DNA of 64,000 nt from Streptomyces antibioticus (GCF_001514065.1 NZ_KQ948430.1:181816-245815); one strand, 5' to 3'; shown: positions 24,671 to 33,054, counted from the first letter of the stretch. Numbers and translations are program-made. The notes: a model not told the origin generated them from the sequence alone.

Positions 24671-25698
24671 TTGGCACCTTCCTTCACCAGCAGGTCTTCA
24701 CCGACGACATCGATCTGGAGGCCCTGCTCGCGCAGGAAGCCGACCGGAACGACGTTGTCCTCGTAGCGGCCGGGCAGTTCGATGCGCATCCGGCCGACCT
24801 GGAGGCCGCCGACGGTGTCGATGGCGGCGCCGAGGATCGAGATGTCGATGTTGTAGGTGCGCGACAGCTGGGAGATGACCGGCTGGGTCGCGGCCTCGCC
24901 GTGGAAGGTGACGTCGACGACGGTGCGGTCGGCGCCGGTGGCCTCGCCGCCGACCGGGAAGAGCGCGGTGGCGAGCTCGGAGCCCGGGGTCGCGAGCAGC
25001 TCGCTGACCGTCCCGGACTCGACGATGCGGCCGTTCTCCATGAGGGCGGCGGAGTCGCAGATCGACTTCACGACGTCCATCTCGTGCGTGATGAGCAGGA
25101 CGGTCAGGCCCAGTTGCCGGTTCAGGTCGCGCAGCAGCTGGAGGATGGAGCGGGTGGTCTCCGGGTCGAGGGCGCTGGTGGCCTCGTCGGAGAGCAGCAC
25201 CTTGGGGTCGCCGGCCAGGGCGCGGGCGATGCCGACGCGCTGCTTCTGGCCGCCGGAGAGCTGGGCCGGGTAGGCCTTGGCCTTGTCGGCGAGTCCGACG
25301 AGGTCGAGGAGTTCGAGGGCCTTGCGCGACCGCTCCTTCCCCGACTTGCCGAGGATCTCCAGGGGCAGCTCGACGTTGTCCTGGACGGTCCGGGAGGACA
25401 GCAGGTTGAAGTGCTGGAAGACCATGCCGATACGGCTGCGCGCCTCGCGGAGTTCCTTGCCGGCCCGCGGGCCGCGCCCGGCGAGGGCGGTGAGGTCCTG
25501 ACCGGCGACGGTGACCGTGCCGGCGGTGGGGCGCTCCAGCAGGTTGACGCAGCGGATGAGGGAGGACTTGCCGGCGCCGGACTGGCCGATGACGCCGTAC
25601 ACCTCGCCTTCGCGGACGTGGAGATCGACGCCGTCGAGGGCGGTGACCTCGCGGCCGCGTGAGCGGTAGACCTTGGTCAGGCCCGATGTGGTGATCAC
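24667..25698 (-). CDS. metN: Methionine ABC transporter ATPase
   Basis: 343-aa ABC ATPase, equal in length to E. coli MetN. Walker A GQSGAGKSSLIR, Q-loop VFQHFNLLSSRTV, signature LSGGQKQRVGIARAL, Walker B VLLSDEATSALD, H-loop LLITHEMDVV, and a C-terminal ACT-like NIL domain (about 265-343) that binds methionine and inhibits transport when internal levels are high. GTG 25698 gives the family N-terminus; an in-frame ATG at 25809 would add 37 residues of non-family sequence. A Cys/Met-rich leader peptide precedes it. Confidence 0.92.
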   Translation of the reverse strand: MITTSGLTKVYRSRGREVTALDGVDLHVREGEVYGVIGQSGAGKSSLIRCVNLLERPTAGTVTVAGQDLTALAGRGPRAGKELREARSRIGMVFQHFNLLSSRTVQDNVELPLEILGKSGKERSRKALELLDLVGLADKAKAYPAQLSGGQKQRVGIARALAGDPKVLLSDEATSALDPETTRSILQLLRDLNRQLGLTVLLITHEMDVVKSICDSAALMENGRIVESGTVSELLATPGSELATALFPVGGEATGADRTVVDVTFHGEAATQPVISQLSRTYNIDISILGAAIDTVGGLQVGRMRIELPGRYEDNVVPVGFLREQGLQIDVVGEDLLVKEGAK

Positions 25699-25862
25699 TG
25701 GGATTCCATCACTGTCGAGTTCGTACGCGGGCGTGGGTGTGCCCTGGTACGAGAGGAACGGGTGTGCGCGGGGCAGCACGGTCACGTACGGCGAGGCCGG
25801 TACGGACATGCCACAGCTGCTCGCTTCGGGGCGCGAGGCTCAGGGGGTGGTGCGGGGGCCCT

Positions 25863-25907
25863 CTAGAAGGCGCACATTCGACACATACAGCGAGCACCGG
25901 GCGTCAT
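25863..25907 (-). CDS. Cys/Met-rich leader peptide upstream of metN
   Basis: A 14-codon ORF, MTPGARCMCRMCAF, ends 164 nt before the metN start. It has a ribosome binding site (GAGG, 5 nt before ATG) and its second half is Cys-Met-Cys-Arg-Met-Cys, five sulfur amino acids in six codons, including a rare CGA codon. This composition directly upstream of a methionine importer suggests a ribosome-stalling attenuator that senses charged tRNA-Cys/tRNA-Met. Poly-Cys leaders acting this way are known in mycobacteria; this instance is inference. Confidence 0.6.
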   Translation of the reverse strand: MTPGARCMCRMCAF

Positions 25908-25983
25908 GGTCGCCTCGGTCGCAAAGGTGCGGCAGCTCGTCGTGGTCATGGAATCAGTAAAGCAGACGCATGGTCCTTACCAA

Positions 25984-26014
25984 CCGCCGCTGTCCGCATG
26001 CTGGACAGCGGCGG
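25984..26014 (-). terminator. Terminator of the HAD phosphatase gene
   Basis: 12-bp perfect stem CCGCCGCTGTCC/GGACAGCGGCGG with a 7-nt loop GCATGCT, 7 nt beyond the stop of the gene at 26022 on the minus strand; it separates that gene from the metN leader. Confidence 0.75.
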
Positions 26015-26021
26015 ACAGCGG

Positions 26022-26672
26022 TCAGGGGCGGACGGAGATCTCCACTCCCCCGTCGGTGACCAGTGCGGACAAGGCCGACAGGTTCTCGATCACCAGGTCG
26101 GCGTCCAGCTCGTGGGCCTGGTGGGTTGTGGTCAACGCCACGGTGGTCATTCCGGCGGCGCGACCGGCCGCGAGACCGGCGGGCGCGTCCTCGAAGACGA
26201 CGCAGTCGGCGGGGTCGACGCCGAGTTCGCGGGCGGCGAGGAGGTAGGGCTCGGGGTCGGGCTTGCCGCGGGTGATGTCGTCGGCGGAGACGAGGGTCTT
26301 GGGCAGGATGCCGACGGCGTCGAGGCGGGCCTCGGCGAGCCGCCGGGTGGCCGAGGTGACGACGGCCCACCGGTCGGCGGGCAGCGACGCGAGGAAGTCC
26401 CGGGTGCCGGGCAGCAGTTGAACGCCGTCATTCGGTACGTCCGCCACCTCCAGCTGCTCGATCCGCGCGACGGCCTCGGGCACGATCTCGGCGGGCAGCA
26501 GATCGGCGGCTATCTCGACGGCCGGTCTCCCGTGCAGCTCCACACGCGCGAAGTCCTCGGCCGTGATGCCGTACTCCTCGGCCCACTGCCGCCAGCAGCG
26601 GTCCACGGAGGCGAGGGAGGAGACGAGCGTGCCGTCGTTGTCGAAAAGCATGGCCTGTGCACGGATCTTCAT
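26022..26672 (-). CDS. HAD-family phosphatase (beta-phosphoglucomutase/sugar phosphatase type)
   Basis: 216-aa haloacid-dehalogenase-fold hydrolase. Motif I LFDNDGTLVSS with the nucleophile Asp, motif II VVTSAT, motif III region ITRGKPDPEPYLLAA with Lys, and motif IV VFEDAPAGLAAGRAAG. This pattern is that of sugar-phosphate phosphatases such as YfbT/HxpB. ATG 26672; N-terminal MKIRAQAMLFDNDG fits the family. Divergent from the small membrane-protein gene pair. Confidence 0.9.
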   Translation of the reverse strand: MKIRAQAMLFDNDGTLVSSLASVDRCWRQWAEEYGITAEDFARVELHGRPAVEIAADLLPAEIVPEAVARIEQLEVADVPNDGVQLLPGTRDFLASLPADRWAVVTSATRRLAEARLDAVGILPKTLVSADDITRGKPDPEPYLLAARELGVDPADCVVFEDAPAGLAAGRAAGMTTVALTTTHQAHELDADLVIENLSALSALVTDGGVEISVRP

Positions 26673-26783
26673 GCCCTCGACCCTACGGGGTCGCGCCCCT
26701 TGCTCGAATCTCTCTGTACGGGGCCTCGGGGCGAGGCCGGGGCCGACCCCGGCCGGTCTTCCGTGCCGTAATAAGGTCGCTGC

Positions 26784-27143
26784 ATGCTTGATGCCCTGAC
26801 GCTCGTGACCGGCGTCGCCGCGCTGCTGCTCGCCGCTTGGTGCGGCTGGGCCGCCTACCGTGACCAGCCGACGAAGGACTGGCACTTCATCGGGATGGGC
26901 GTGGTGTCGCTGCTGGCACTGGTCCAGCTGATCGTGGGGATCGTGCAGCTGGCCCGGGGCGAGAAGCCGGAGCAGGGGACGACGATCTTCGTGGCGTATC
27001 TGCTGGGCGCGTTCGCGTGTGTCCCGGCGGCGGGGCTGATGTCGCTGACCGAGCGCTCGAAGTGGGGCTCGGTGACGGCGGCCGCCGGCGGTGTGGTGCT
27101 GGCGGTGCTGGAGGTGCGGCTCTATGACATCTGGGGAGGCTGA
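26784..27143 (+). CDS. Small integral membrane protein (119 aa)
   Basis: Three to four hydrophobic helices (LTLVTGVAALLLAAWCGWAAY, FIGMGVVSLLALVQLIVGIVQLA, IFVAYLLGAFACVPAAGLMSL, VTAAAGGVVLAVLEVRLY). No recognised family by name. ATG 26784 with AAGG 7 nt upstream. Its stop overlaps the initiation region of the next gene, with which it forms a two-gene operon. Confidence 0.8.
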   Translation: MLDALTLVTGVAALLLAAWCGWAAYRDQPTKDWHFIGMGVVSLLALVQLIVGIVQLARGEKPEQGTTIFVAYLLGAFACVPAAGLMSLTERSKWGSVTAAAGGVVLAVLEVRLYDIWGG

Positions 27144-27144
27144 G

Positions 27145-27567
27145 GTGGCGGCGACCGAGGAGAAGCCGACGCGGCTGATCAGCGGGCCGGGGATGCTGCT
27201 GGTCTGGCTGTACGGGGTGATGGTGGTCGGCGCGGTGTCGCGCTCGGCGTACCAGATCGCCACCGAGTTCGACCGCGCGCCGCTCGCCTACTCACTGTCC
27301 GCGGTGGCGGGCGTGGTCTACGGGTTCATCACGTACTCGCTCGTACGCGGCGGCGAGACCGCCCGCAAAGCGGCGCAGGTGTGCTGCGCCGCCGAGCTCG
27401 CGGGTGTGCTGATCGTCGGTACCTGGACCCTGATCGAGCCCTCGGCGTTCCCGGACGCGACGGTGTGGTCGGACTACGGCATGGGCTACATCTTCATCCC
27501 GGTGCTGCTGCCGCTGTCCGCGCTGTACTGGCTCCGGAAGGCCGGCACCGCCACCGCTACGCGGTAG
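27145..27567 (+). CDS. Small integral membrane protein (140 aa), partner of upstream gene
   Basis: About four helices (GMLLVWLYGVMVVGAVSRSA, YSLSAVAGVVYGFITYSLV, AAQVCCAAELAGVLIVGTWTL, GYIFIPVLLPLSALYWL). The start is set at GTG 27145 because GGGGAGG lies 5 nt upstream within the end of the previous gene; an ATG at 27124 would overlap it by 20 nt. Function unknown; the two proteins may act as a membrane pair. The 3' end overlaps the convergent acetyltransferase gene by 11 bp. Confidence 0.8.
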   Translation: MAATEEKPTRLISGPGMLLVWLYGVMVVGAVSRSAYQIATEFDRAPLAYSLSAVAGVVYGFITYSLVRGGETARKAAQVCCAAELAGVLIVGTWTLIEPSAFPDATVWSDYGMGYIFIPVLLPLSALYWLRKAGTATATR

Positions 27568-28054
27568 CCGCGTACGTCCCCGCCGGCTTCTCCAGGACGA
27601 TCATCGGTACGCCGTCGTTGCCCTGGGACGTGCCCACCGCCTCGTAGCCGACCTTGCGGTAGAGGCGGAGGTTGCCCTCGCTGCGGTGGCCGGTGAAGAG
27701 GCGGAAGCGGGTGGCGCCGCGCTCCTCGGCCAGGGCCGACTCCGCCGCCCTCAGGAGCCGGGCACCGATGCCGTGGCCCTGGAGGCGGGGGTGGACGCAG
27801 AGCTTGCCGATGGCGGCCGAGCCGTCCTCGGCGACATGGCCGCGGACCGAGCCGACGACCTCCTCGCCGAGCCGGGCCACGAAGACGCAGTCCGAGACGA
27901 CCTCCTCACGGACCGAGTCCAGGCTCTGGACGAGCGGATCGATGCGGTAGTTGCCGTACAGCGCCGCCTCGCTCTGGAAGCACAGGTACTGCAACCTGAA
28001 GATCTGCTCCGCGTCCTGCACGGTCGCCGCAGAGATGGTCACGCTCATGCCCAT
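27557..28054 (-). CDS. GNAT-family N-acetyltransferase
   Basis: 165-aa GNAT protein. Acetyl-CoA loop HPRLQGHGIGARLLRAAESAL, followed by FRLFTGHRSEGNLRLYRKVGYEAVG, a clear single-domain GNAT. ATG 28054 with GGGAGGCG 7 nt upstream. Substrate unknown. Confidence 0.87.
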   Translation of the reverse strand: MGMSVTISAATVQDAEQIFRLQYLCFQSEAALYGNYRIDPLVQSLDSVREEVVSDCVFVARLGEEVVGSVRGHVAEDGSAAIGKLCVHPRLQGHGIGARLLRAAESALAEERGATRFRLFTGHRSEGNLRLYRKVGYEAVGTSQGNDGVPMIVLEKPAGTYAATA

Positions 28055-28099
28055 GTGCGCACGCCTCCCGCTCACCTGATCGCCTGTCGTCCCTCACTC

Positions 28100-28630
28100 C
28101 TATCCCCGCGCTCCGCGGGCCGCAACCTCCGGTGTGAGCAAACGACGCAGACAACCCAGGCATCTGGAACGTTCCGGACCGAGACTGCCCTGTGAGATAC
28201 CCAACTCCCCCGCGATTTCGCGGTAGGTGAGGTCCTTCGGGGAGAGCAGCGCCTCCATCAGCCGGGGACAGCGGCCCGGCAGTCGGCGTACCGCGTCCCG
28301 CAGCGCCCGGCGCCGCGCGGCGGCCAGGGCGTGGTCCTCGGGACTGCGGCCGGCCTCGTCCGCGGGCTCGCTCTCATACGGCCGTTCGAGTCGGGTCGTA
28401 CGACGGGAGCGGCGCGCCTCGGAGCGGACGGCCCGGCGGAGCCAGCCCGGCGGGTCCATGGGCGGGCCGTCGGTGTCGAGGCGTTCCAGGAGGCGGAGCC
28501 AGACCGCCTGTTCCAGATCGCCGGCCTCGGCGCCGGAGGCGTGCGCCTCCGCGGAGGCCTCGGCGGTGAGCAGCGGGCGCAGGGTGCTGAGCAGCTCGTG
28601 CTGCGGGGCGGTGACCAGGTCGTACGTCAT
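28100..28630 (-). CDS. RNA polymerase sigma-70-family (ECF-like) sigma factor
   Basis: 176 aa. Region 2-like segment DLEQAVWLRLLERLDTDGPP with PPGWLRRAVRSEARRSRR, and region 4 DAVRRLPGRCPRLMEALLSPKDLTYREIAGELGISQGSLGPERSRCLGCLRRLL, which holds the helix-turn-helix for the -35 element. It is small and has a reduced region 2. No anti-sigma gene is adjacent. ATG 28630 chosen (GTG 28639 also possible); a GDPD-terminator hairpin lies just upstream. Confidence 0.82.
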   Translation of the reverse strand: MTYDLVTAPQHELLSTLRPLLTAEASAEAHASGAEAGDLEQAVWLRLLERLDTDGPPMDPPGWLRRAVRSEARRSRRTTRLERPYESEPADEAGRSPEDHALAAARRRALRDAVRRLPGRCPRLMEALLSPKDLTYREIAGELGISQGSLGPERSRCLGCLRRLLTPEVAARGARG

Positions 28631-28644
28631 ATGGCTCACGACGC

Positions 28645-28676
28645 GGCCGTCCGGGCGGCGGGTTGCCCGGACGGCC
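28645..28676 (-). terminator. Terminator between GDPD gene and sigma-factor gene
   Basis: 12-bp perfect stem GGCCGTCCGGGC/GCCCGGACGGCC with 8-nt loop, 28 nt after the GDPD stop and 14 nt before the sigma-factor ATG. If the sigma gene is transcribed from upstream, this hairpin would occlude its start. Confidence 0.75.
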
Positions 28677-28704
28677 GGTTGTCACCCCGATCGGGGGCGG
28701 GCGC

Positions 28705-29895
28705 TCAGCTGTTGACGAAGTCCTCGCGGGCCAGCAGGCCGGTGTCCGCGTTGTCGGTGAAGACACCGTCGATGCCGGTGGCGAAGTACGCCTTGTAGGC
28801 GCCGAAGACATCGCCGTACGCGTCGGGGTCCGTGCCCTTGCGGAAGCTGGTCGGCAGGAAGGGGTTCTCGTTGCGCATGGTGTAGGGGTGCAGGATCAGC
28901 CCCACCTTGTGCGCGTCGGCGACGAGGGTGGTCGGCGTGGTGAGGTTGCCGTTCGCGTCCTTCGGGATGACCAGGTCGAGGGTGGGGCCGATGCCCTGCG
29001 CGTAGCCGGCGATCTCGCGGAGCCCGGCGGGCGTGATCAGGTCGGCGACCGTGCGCGGGTCGCCCGCCTCGACGAAGTCCCAGGGCCGGCTGGTCGCCGA
29101 CGACAGCAGGACGACCAGCGGGTTGTCGACCAGACGGTTCAGGCGCTGGATGCTGCTGGGCTCGAAGGACTGGAGGATGACCGGCGCGTTGCGGCCGTCC
29201 TTGCCGTGCTTGCGCAGCAGCTTGGCGACCCGCTCCTCCAGGCCGAGGCCGAGCTTGCGGAAGTAGGTGGGGTGCTTGGTCTCGGGGTAGATCCACACCT
29301 GCTTGCCGCGCTTGCGGGTCTGCTCGTCCTGCCACTTCAGGACCTCTTCGAAGGTGGGGATCTCCCAGCGCCCGTTGTAGAGGGTGTTGTGCGGACGGTT
29401 GGCCGGGATGCGCTCGATCGCGCGCAGGGTCTTCAGCTCGGCGAGCGTGAAGTCCTCGGTGAACCAGCCGGTGACGGAGACGCCGTCCAGCACCTTGGTC
29501 GTCTTGCGGTCGGCGAACTCCTTGTGGTCCGCGACGTCCGTCGTCCCGCCGATCTCCGGCTCATGACGGCAGACCAGGTGACCGTCCTTGGTGGGCACCA
29601 GGTCGCCGGCCTCGACGACGTGCGCGCCGAGGTCGAGGGCGAGCTGGTACGACCCGAACGTGTGCTCGGGGCGGTAGCCGCTGGCACCCCGGTGGCCGAT
29701 GATCGTCGGCACCGGCAGGCTTCTCAGCCCGCCGCCGTGCCGCGCCTCGGCGGTCCCCTCGGCCGCGGCGGCTCTCGCCGTACCGGACAGACCGAGGACC
29801 GCTCCCCCGGCGCCGAGCACGGCCGCGCCGAGGAGCGCCCGCCGTCCGGTTACACCCGTCTGCCCGTCCACGGCCTGCGAATCCTGCGATCCCAT
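28705..29895 (-). CDS. glpQ: Secreted glycerophosphodiester phosphodiesterase
   Basis: 396-aa exported GlpQ-type enzyme that releases glycerol-3-phosphate from glycerophosphodiesters, or acts on teichoic acid. N-terminal Tat-like signal (TGRRALLGAAVLGAGG) ending near ARAAAAE. Active-site start HRGASGYRPEHT is intact, as is the second His in CRHEPEIG; the metal-ligand motif usually written E-x-D reads VVEAGDLVPTKDG here, with one extra residue. ATG 29895 has AAGGAGGG 5 nt upstream. Phosphate starvation control is usual for this family; no PHO box was identified. Confidence 0.92.
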   Translation of the reverse strand: MGSQDSQAVDGQTGVTGRRALLGAAVLGAGGAVLGLSGTARAAAAEGTAEARHGGGLRSLPVPTIIGHRGASGYRPEHTFGSYQLALDLGAHVVEAGDLVPTKDGHLVCRHEPEIGGTTDVADHKEFADRKTTKVLDGVSVTGWFTEDFTLAELKTLRAIERIPANRPHNTLYNGRWEIPTFEEVLKWQDEQTRKRGKQVWIYPETKHPTYFRKLGLGLEERVAKLLRKHGKDGRNAPVILQSFEPSSIQRLNRLVDNPLVVLLSSATSRPWDFVEAGDPRTVADLITPAGLREIAGYAQGIGPTLDLVIPKDANGNLTTPTTLVADAHKVGLILHPYTMRNENPFLPTSFRKGTDPDAYGDVFGAYKAYFATGIDGVFTDNADTGLLAREDFVNS

Positions 29896-30218
29896 GAGCG
29901 CCCTCCTTGCGTCGGCTCGTCACTGCGGGCCGATCGTAGGTGCGTGTACATGACCGCGGGGAGACCTGAGGCGGAACACGCGGGTGACTCGGGATGTCGC
30001 ACATGAGGCGCAAGTTGACAGCCCGTCAGGCCGCGGGCGCGATGTCCGTCACATGATGGCCATCCGGTTACGGGCTGTCTTCAGCGCGCCATCGCAGGTA
30101 AACCCGCGTCAACACTGCGTAAGACCTCGGTGAACCCGATGTGCAAGACCCCCCGGCCCGCGAGTATCGTCCTCACCTGCACAGACTTAGACCGATTCCC
30201 TTGACACCGGAGGACCCG
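29896..30218. other. Divergent regulatory region between glpQ-type and plsC-type genes
   Basis: 323 bp without a gene. TTGACA at 30015-30020 is a possible -35 for the rightward gene but no good -10 follows at 17 bp. A 10-bp inverted repeat (GACAGCCCGT 30017-30026, ACGGGCTGTC 30070-30079) overlaps it. Confidence 0.35.
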
Positions 30219-30890
30219 TTGTCCCGCTTCGCGCTCATCAAGGCAGTGCTCGGACCGATCATGCGCCTGATGTTCCGCCCCCAGGTGGAAGGCGCCGAGC
30301 ACATTCCCGGGGACGGCCCGGTCATCCTGGCCGGCAACCACCTCACCTTCATCGACTCGATGATCCTTCCGCTCGTCTGCGACCGGCAGGTCTTCTTCAT
30401 CGGCAAGGACGAGTACGTCACCGGGAAGAGCCTGAAGGGCCGGCTCATGGCGTGGTTCTTCACCGGCGTCGGCATGATTCCGGTGGACCGGGACGGTGGA
30501 CGCGGTGGCGTCGCCGCGCTGATGACCGGGCGGCGGGTGCTGGAGGAGGGGAAGGTCTTCGGCATCTACCCGGAGGGGACGCGGTCCCCCGACGGGCGGC
30601 TGTACCGGGGGCGTACCGGTATCGCGCGGCTGACCATGATGACGGGGGCGCCTGTGGTGCCGTTCGCCGTCATCGGCACGGACAAGTTGCAGCCGGGCGG
30701 TGCGGGGATGCCCCGGCCGGGCCGGGTCACCGTTCGGTTCGGTGAGGCGATGGAGTTCTCCCGGTACGACGGGATGGATCGGGACCGGTATGTGCTGCGG
30801 GCTGTGACGGACTCGGTGATGGCTGAGGTCATGCGGTTGTCGGGGCAGGAGTACGTGGACATGTATGCGACTAAGGCCAAAGCCGCGTAA
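30219..30890 (+). CDS. 1-acyl-sn-glycerol-3-phosphate acyltransferase (PlsC family)
   Basis: 223-aa membrane-associated acyltransferase of phospholipid synthesis. The HX4D motif is NHLTFIDS; FFIGKDEY, GVGMIPVDRDGG and FGIYPEGTRSPDG are the other family blocks. The start is TTG 30219, fixed by GGAGG 6 nt upstream and by the family N-terminus (SRFALIKAVLGPIMRLMF); an ATG at 30141 adds non-family sequence. Ends 55 nt before the convergent MFS gene. Confidence 0.9.
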   Translation: MSRFALIKAVLGPIMRLMFRPQVEGAEHIPGDGPVILAGNHLTFIDSMILPLVCDRQVFFIGKDEYVTGKSLKGRLMAWFFTGVGMIPVDRDGGRGGVAALMTGRRVLEEGKVFGIYPEGTRSPDGRLYRGRTGIARLTMMTGAPVVPFAVIGTDKLQPGGAGMPRPGRVTVRFGEAMEFSRYDGMDRDRYVLRAVTDSVMAEVMRLSGQEYVDMYATKAKAA

Positions 30891-30901
30891 GGGTTCGTTG
30901 T

Positions 30902-30955
30902 CGGGTGCGGGTTCGCTGTGGCTGGTCGCGCAGTTCCCCGCGCCCCTAAGCGGCG
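30902..30955 (-). repeat. Streptomyces-type interspersed repeat (copy 1)
   Basis: Reads on the minus strand CTTAGGGGCGCGGGGAACTG then CGCGACCAGCCAC and an ACCCGCACCCGAC end; nearly identical over more than 50 bp to the copy at 45534-45589. It lies between convergent genes and its edge supplies the stop codon of the MFS gene. Confidence 0.8.
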
Positions 30956-32472
30956 TTGTCCAGCCGTTGGCCACGGAGCAGGAACCAGGCTGCAATCGCC
31001 GTAGCGAGCAGGACCGCTGCACCCGCGCCCGCTGCGATCGCCAGGCCGTCGACGAAGGACTCCCTCGCCGACGTGAGTAGTGCCTGAGCCTGGTCCGACG
31101 GCAACTTCGCCGCCGCCTCCACCGCCGCGCCCAGTGACTCATGGGCGCCCTCCGGTGTGCCCGCCGGAGCCGCGAAGCCCCGGTACACGCCCGTCACGAT
31201 CGAGCCCAGTACGGCGATGCCGAGGGCAGCGCCCAGTTCGTACGCCGTCTCCGAGACCGCGGACGCCGAGCCCGCCTGCTCCTTCGGGACGCCGGAGAGG
31301 ATCACGTCCGCCGTCACCGTGAAGGAGAAACCGGCGCCGATGCCGACGACCAGCAGGGCGGTGCCGAGCAGCGGGTAGCCGGTGCTCTGGTCGATGACCG
31401 TCAGCGAGGCCAGTGCCACGCCCACCGCCGCCAGGCCGCCGGAGACCACCGCGCGCACCGACCAGCGGCGGGCCGCCCAGCCCGCGACCAGACCGGCCGC
31501 CACCGCGCCCACCGCGGCGGGGAGTTCGGCGAGGCCCGCCTCCAACGGGCGGCGGCCCTGGACGAGTTGCAGGTACTGGGAGAGGAAGAAGACCAGGCCG
31601 GAGAGGCCGAGGATGGTCAGCAGGTCGGCCAGGACCGCCGCGCTGAAACCACGGTTGCGGAACAGACGCATGTCCAACAGGGGTGTCGGCAGAGTCAGTT
31701 GGCGGTGGACGAACCAGTACAGGGCCGCCGCACCAAGGGCGCCCACGCCGAGGATCTCCCAGCCGAAGCCGTGCGTGGCCGTCTCCTTGACCGCGTACAC
31801 CACCGCGATCATGCCGACCAGGGACAGGGTCACGCTGATCAGGTCCCACGGGCCCGGGTTGGGGTTCTTCGACTCGGGCAGCAGCTTGATGCCGACGAGG
31901 ACGAGGACCGCCATCACGGGCAGGTTGATCAGGAAGACCGAGCCCCACCAGAAGTGTTCGAGCAGGAAACCGCCGGCGATCGGGCCGATCGCGGTGCCCG
32001 CGGAGGCCGTGGCGCCCCAGATGCCGACGGCGAGGCTGCGTTCGCGGGGGTCGTGGAAGAGGTTGCGGATCAGGGCGAGGGTCGCCGGCATGAGGGTCGC
32101 GCCCGCGACGCCCAGGAGGGCGCGGGCGAGGATCATCAACTCCGGTGTCGTGGCGTAGGCGTTGAGGACCGATATCGCGCCGAACGCGGTCGCGCCGATC
32201 AGGAGGATGCGCTTGCGGCCGATGCGGTCGCCGAGGCTGCCCATGGAGACGAGCAGACCTGCGATGACGAAGGAGTAGACGTCGCCGATCCAGAGGAGCT
32301 GGGAGCCGGTGGGGTTCAGGTCCTCGCTGATGTAGGGGGTCGCGAGACCGAGGACGGTCGCGTCGACGGCCACCAGCAGCACGGCGAGCACGAGGACGGA
32401 CAGCGCGAGCCACCGGCCCGGGCGCTGGGTCACCGCCTCGGTCGTGGTCGTCGGCTGCAGGGTGCTGGTCAT
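30946..32472 (-). CDS. MFS drug/metabolite exporter, DHA2 (EmrB/QacA) family
   Basis: 508-aa, 14-helix major facilitator. Motif A region VSMGSLGDRIGRKRILLIG and motif C region ALLGVAGATLMPATLALIRN / GTAIGPIAGGFLLEHFWWGSVFLINLPV mark a proton-driven exporter. ATG 32472 overlaps the TetR stop as ATGA, so the repressor and pump are co-translated. The stop codon lies in an interspersed repeat. Substrate unknown; typical partners are antibiotics or dyes. Confidence 0.92.
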   Translation of the reverse strand: MTSTLQPTTTTEAVTQRPGRWLALSVLVLAVLLVAVDATVLGLATPYISEDLNPTGSQLLWIGDVYSFVIAGLLVSMGSLGDRIGRKRILLIGATAFGAISVLNAYATTPELMILARALLGVAGATLMPATLALIRNLFHDPRERSLAVGIWGATASAGTAIGPIAGGFLLEHFWWGSVFLINLPVMAVLVLVGIKLLPESKNPNPGPWDLISVTLSLVGMIAVVYAVKETATHGFGWEILGVGALGAAALYWFVHRQLTLPTPLLDMRLFRNRGFSAAVLADLLTILGLSGLVFFLSQYLQLVQGRRPLEAGLAELPAAVGAVAAGLVAGWAARRWSVRAVVSGGLAAVGVALASLTVIDQSTGYPLLGTALLVVGIGAGFSFTVTADVILSGVPKEQAGSASAVSETAYELGAALGIAVLGSIVTGVYRGFAAPAGTPEGAHESLGAAVEAAAKLPSDQAQALLTSARESFVDGLAIAAGAGAAVLLATAIAAWFLLRGQRLDNAA

Positions 32473-33035
32473 GATTCCTCTCTCGGTTCGGTGTGGTACC
32501 TCAGTGCGCCGCCGAGCAGCAGCTCGACGATCATGTAGTGGAAGTCGTTCCGGGCCACGCGGCCCTCCGCCACCGCCCAGGCGCCGGAGGCCAGCAGGCC
32601 GTACAGCGCCTCGGTGAGCCAGGCCGGGGTCAGGTCGATGCGGAACTCACCGGTGGCCTGGCCGCGTCGGAAGACGGCCGCGATGCGGTCGTCGATCCTC
32701 GTCCAGCCGGGGTTCTGGCTCTCCCCCTCGAACAGCTGGTTCTCGGTGTAGAGGAAGGCGAGCAGGGCGGCGGCCGGTTCGATCTCGCGGACGAGGCGGT
32801 GCACGGCGTCCCGCGCCGGGCCCTCGTCGAGGCGGGCCGCGTCCAGCGCGGCCTCGCACTCCTCGATGCCGAGCGCCTCAAGAGCCCGTACGAGTGCGTC
32901 GCGCCCGGCGAAGTGCCGGTGCAGTGTGGCCCGGCTGATCCCGGCGGCCTTGGCGACCTCGTCCATGGTCGCGGTGGATTTGCGGGTCAGCAGGGCCGCG
33001 GCACTGCGCAGCACGTGAGCACGATCGACAGCCAT
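32469..33035 (-). CDS. TetR-family repressor of the MFS exporter
   Basis: 188-aa TetR regulator: N-terminal helix-turn-helix (TMDEVAKAAGISRATLHRHFAGRDALVRA) and a ligand-binding C-terminal part. Starts at ATG 33035 (family-like MAVDRAHVLRSAAALL); in-frame ATGs at 33053 and 33062 overlap the palindrome upstream. No ribosome binding site is visible at 33035, so the mRNA may be leaderless. First gene of the TetR-MFS pair; probably autoregulated. Confidence 0.9.
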   Translation of the reverse strand: MAVDRAHVLRSAAALLTRKSTATMDEVAKAAGISRATLHRHFAGRDALVRALEALGIEECEAALDAARLDEGPARDAVHRLVREIEPAAALLAFLYTENQLFEGESQNPGWTRIDDRIAAVFRRGQATGEFRIDLTPAWLTEALYGLLASGAWAVAEGRVARNDFHYMIVELLLGGALRYHTEPREES

Positions 33036-33054
33036 GAGACAACGATAACCCATG

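Noticed and set aside
25699-25809. 37-residue N-terminal extension of MetN
   Set aside because: The shorter form equals the family length, and the extension has no MetN-like sequence; left only as a start alternative.
25699-26021. SAM riboswitch in the metN leader
   Set aside because: None of the conserved SAM-I/SAM-IV core strings appear; only a leader ORF and a terminator of the upstream gene were found.
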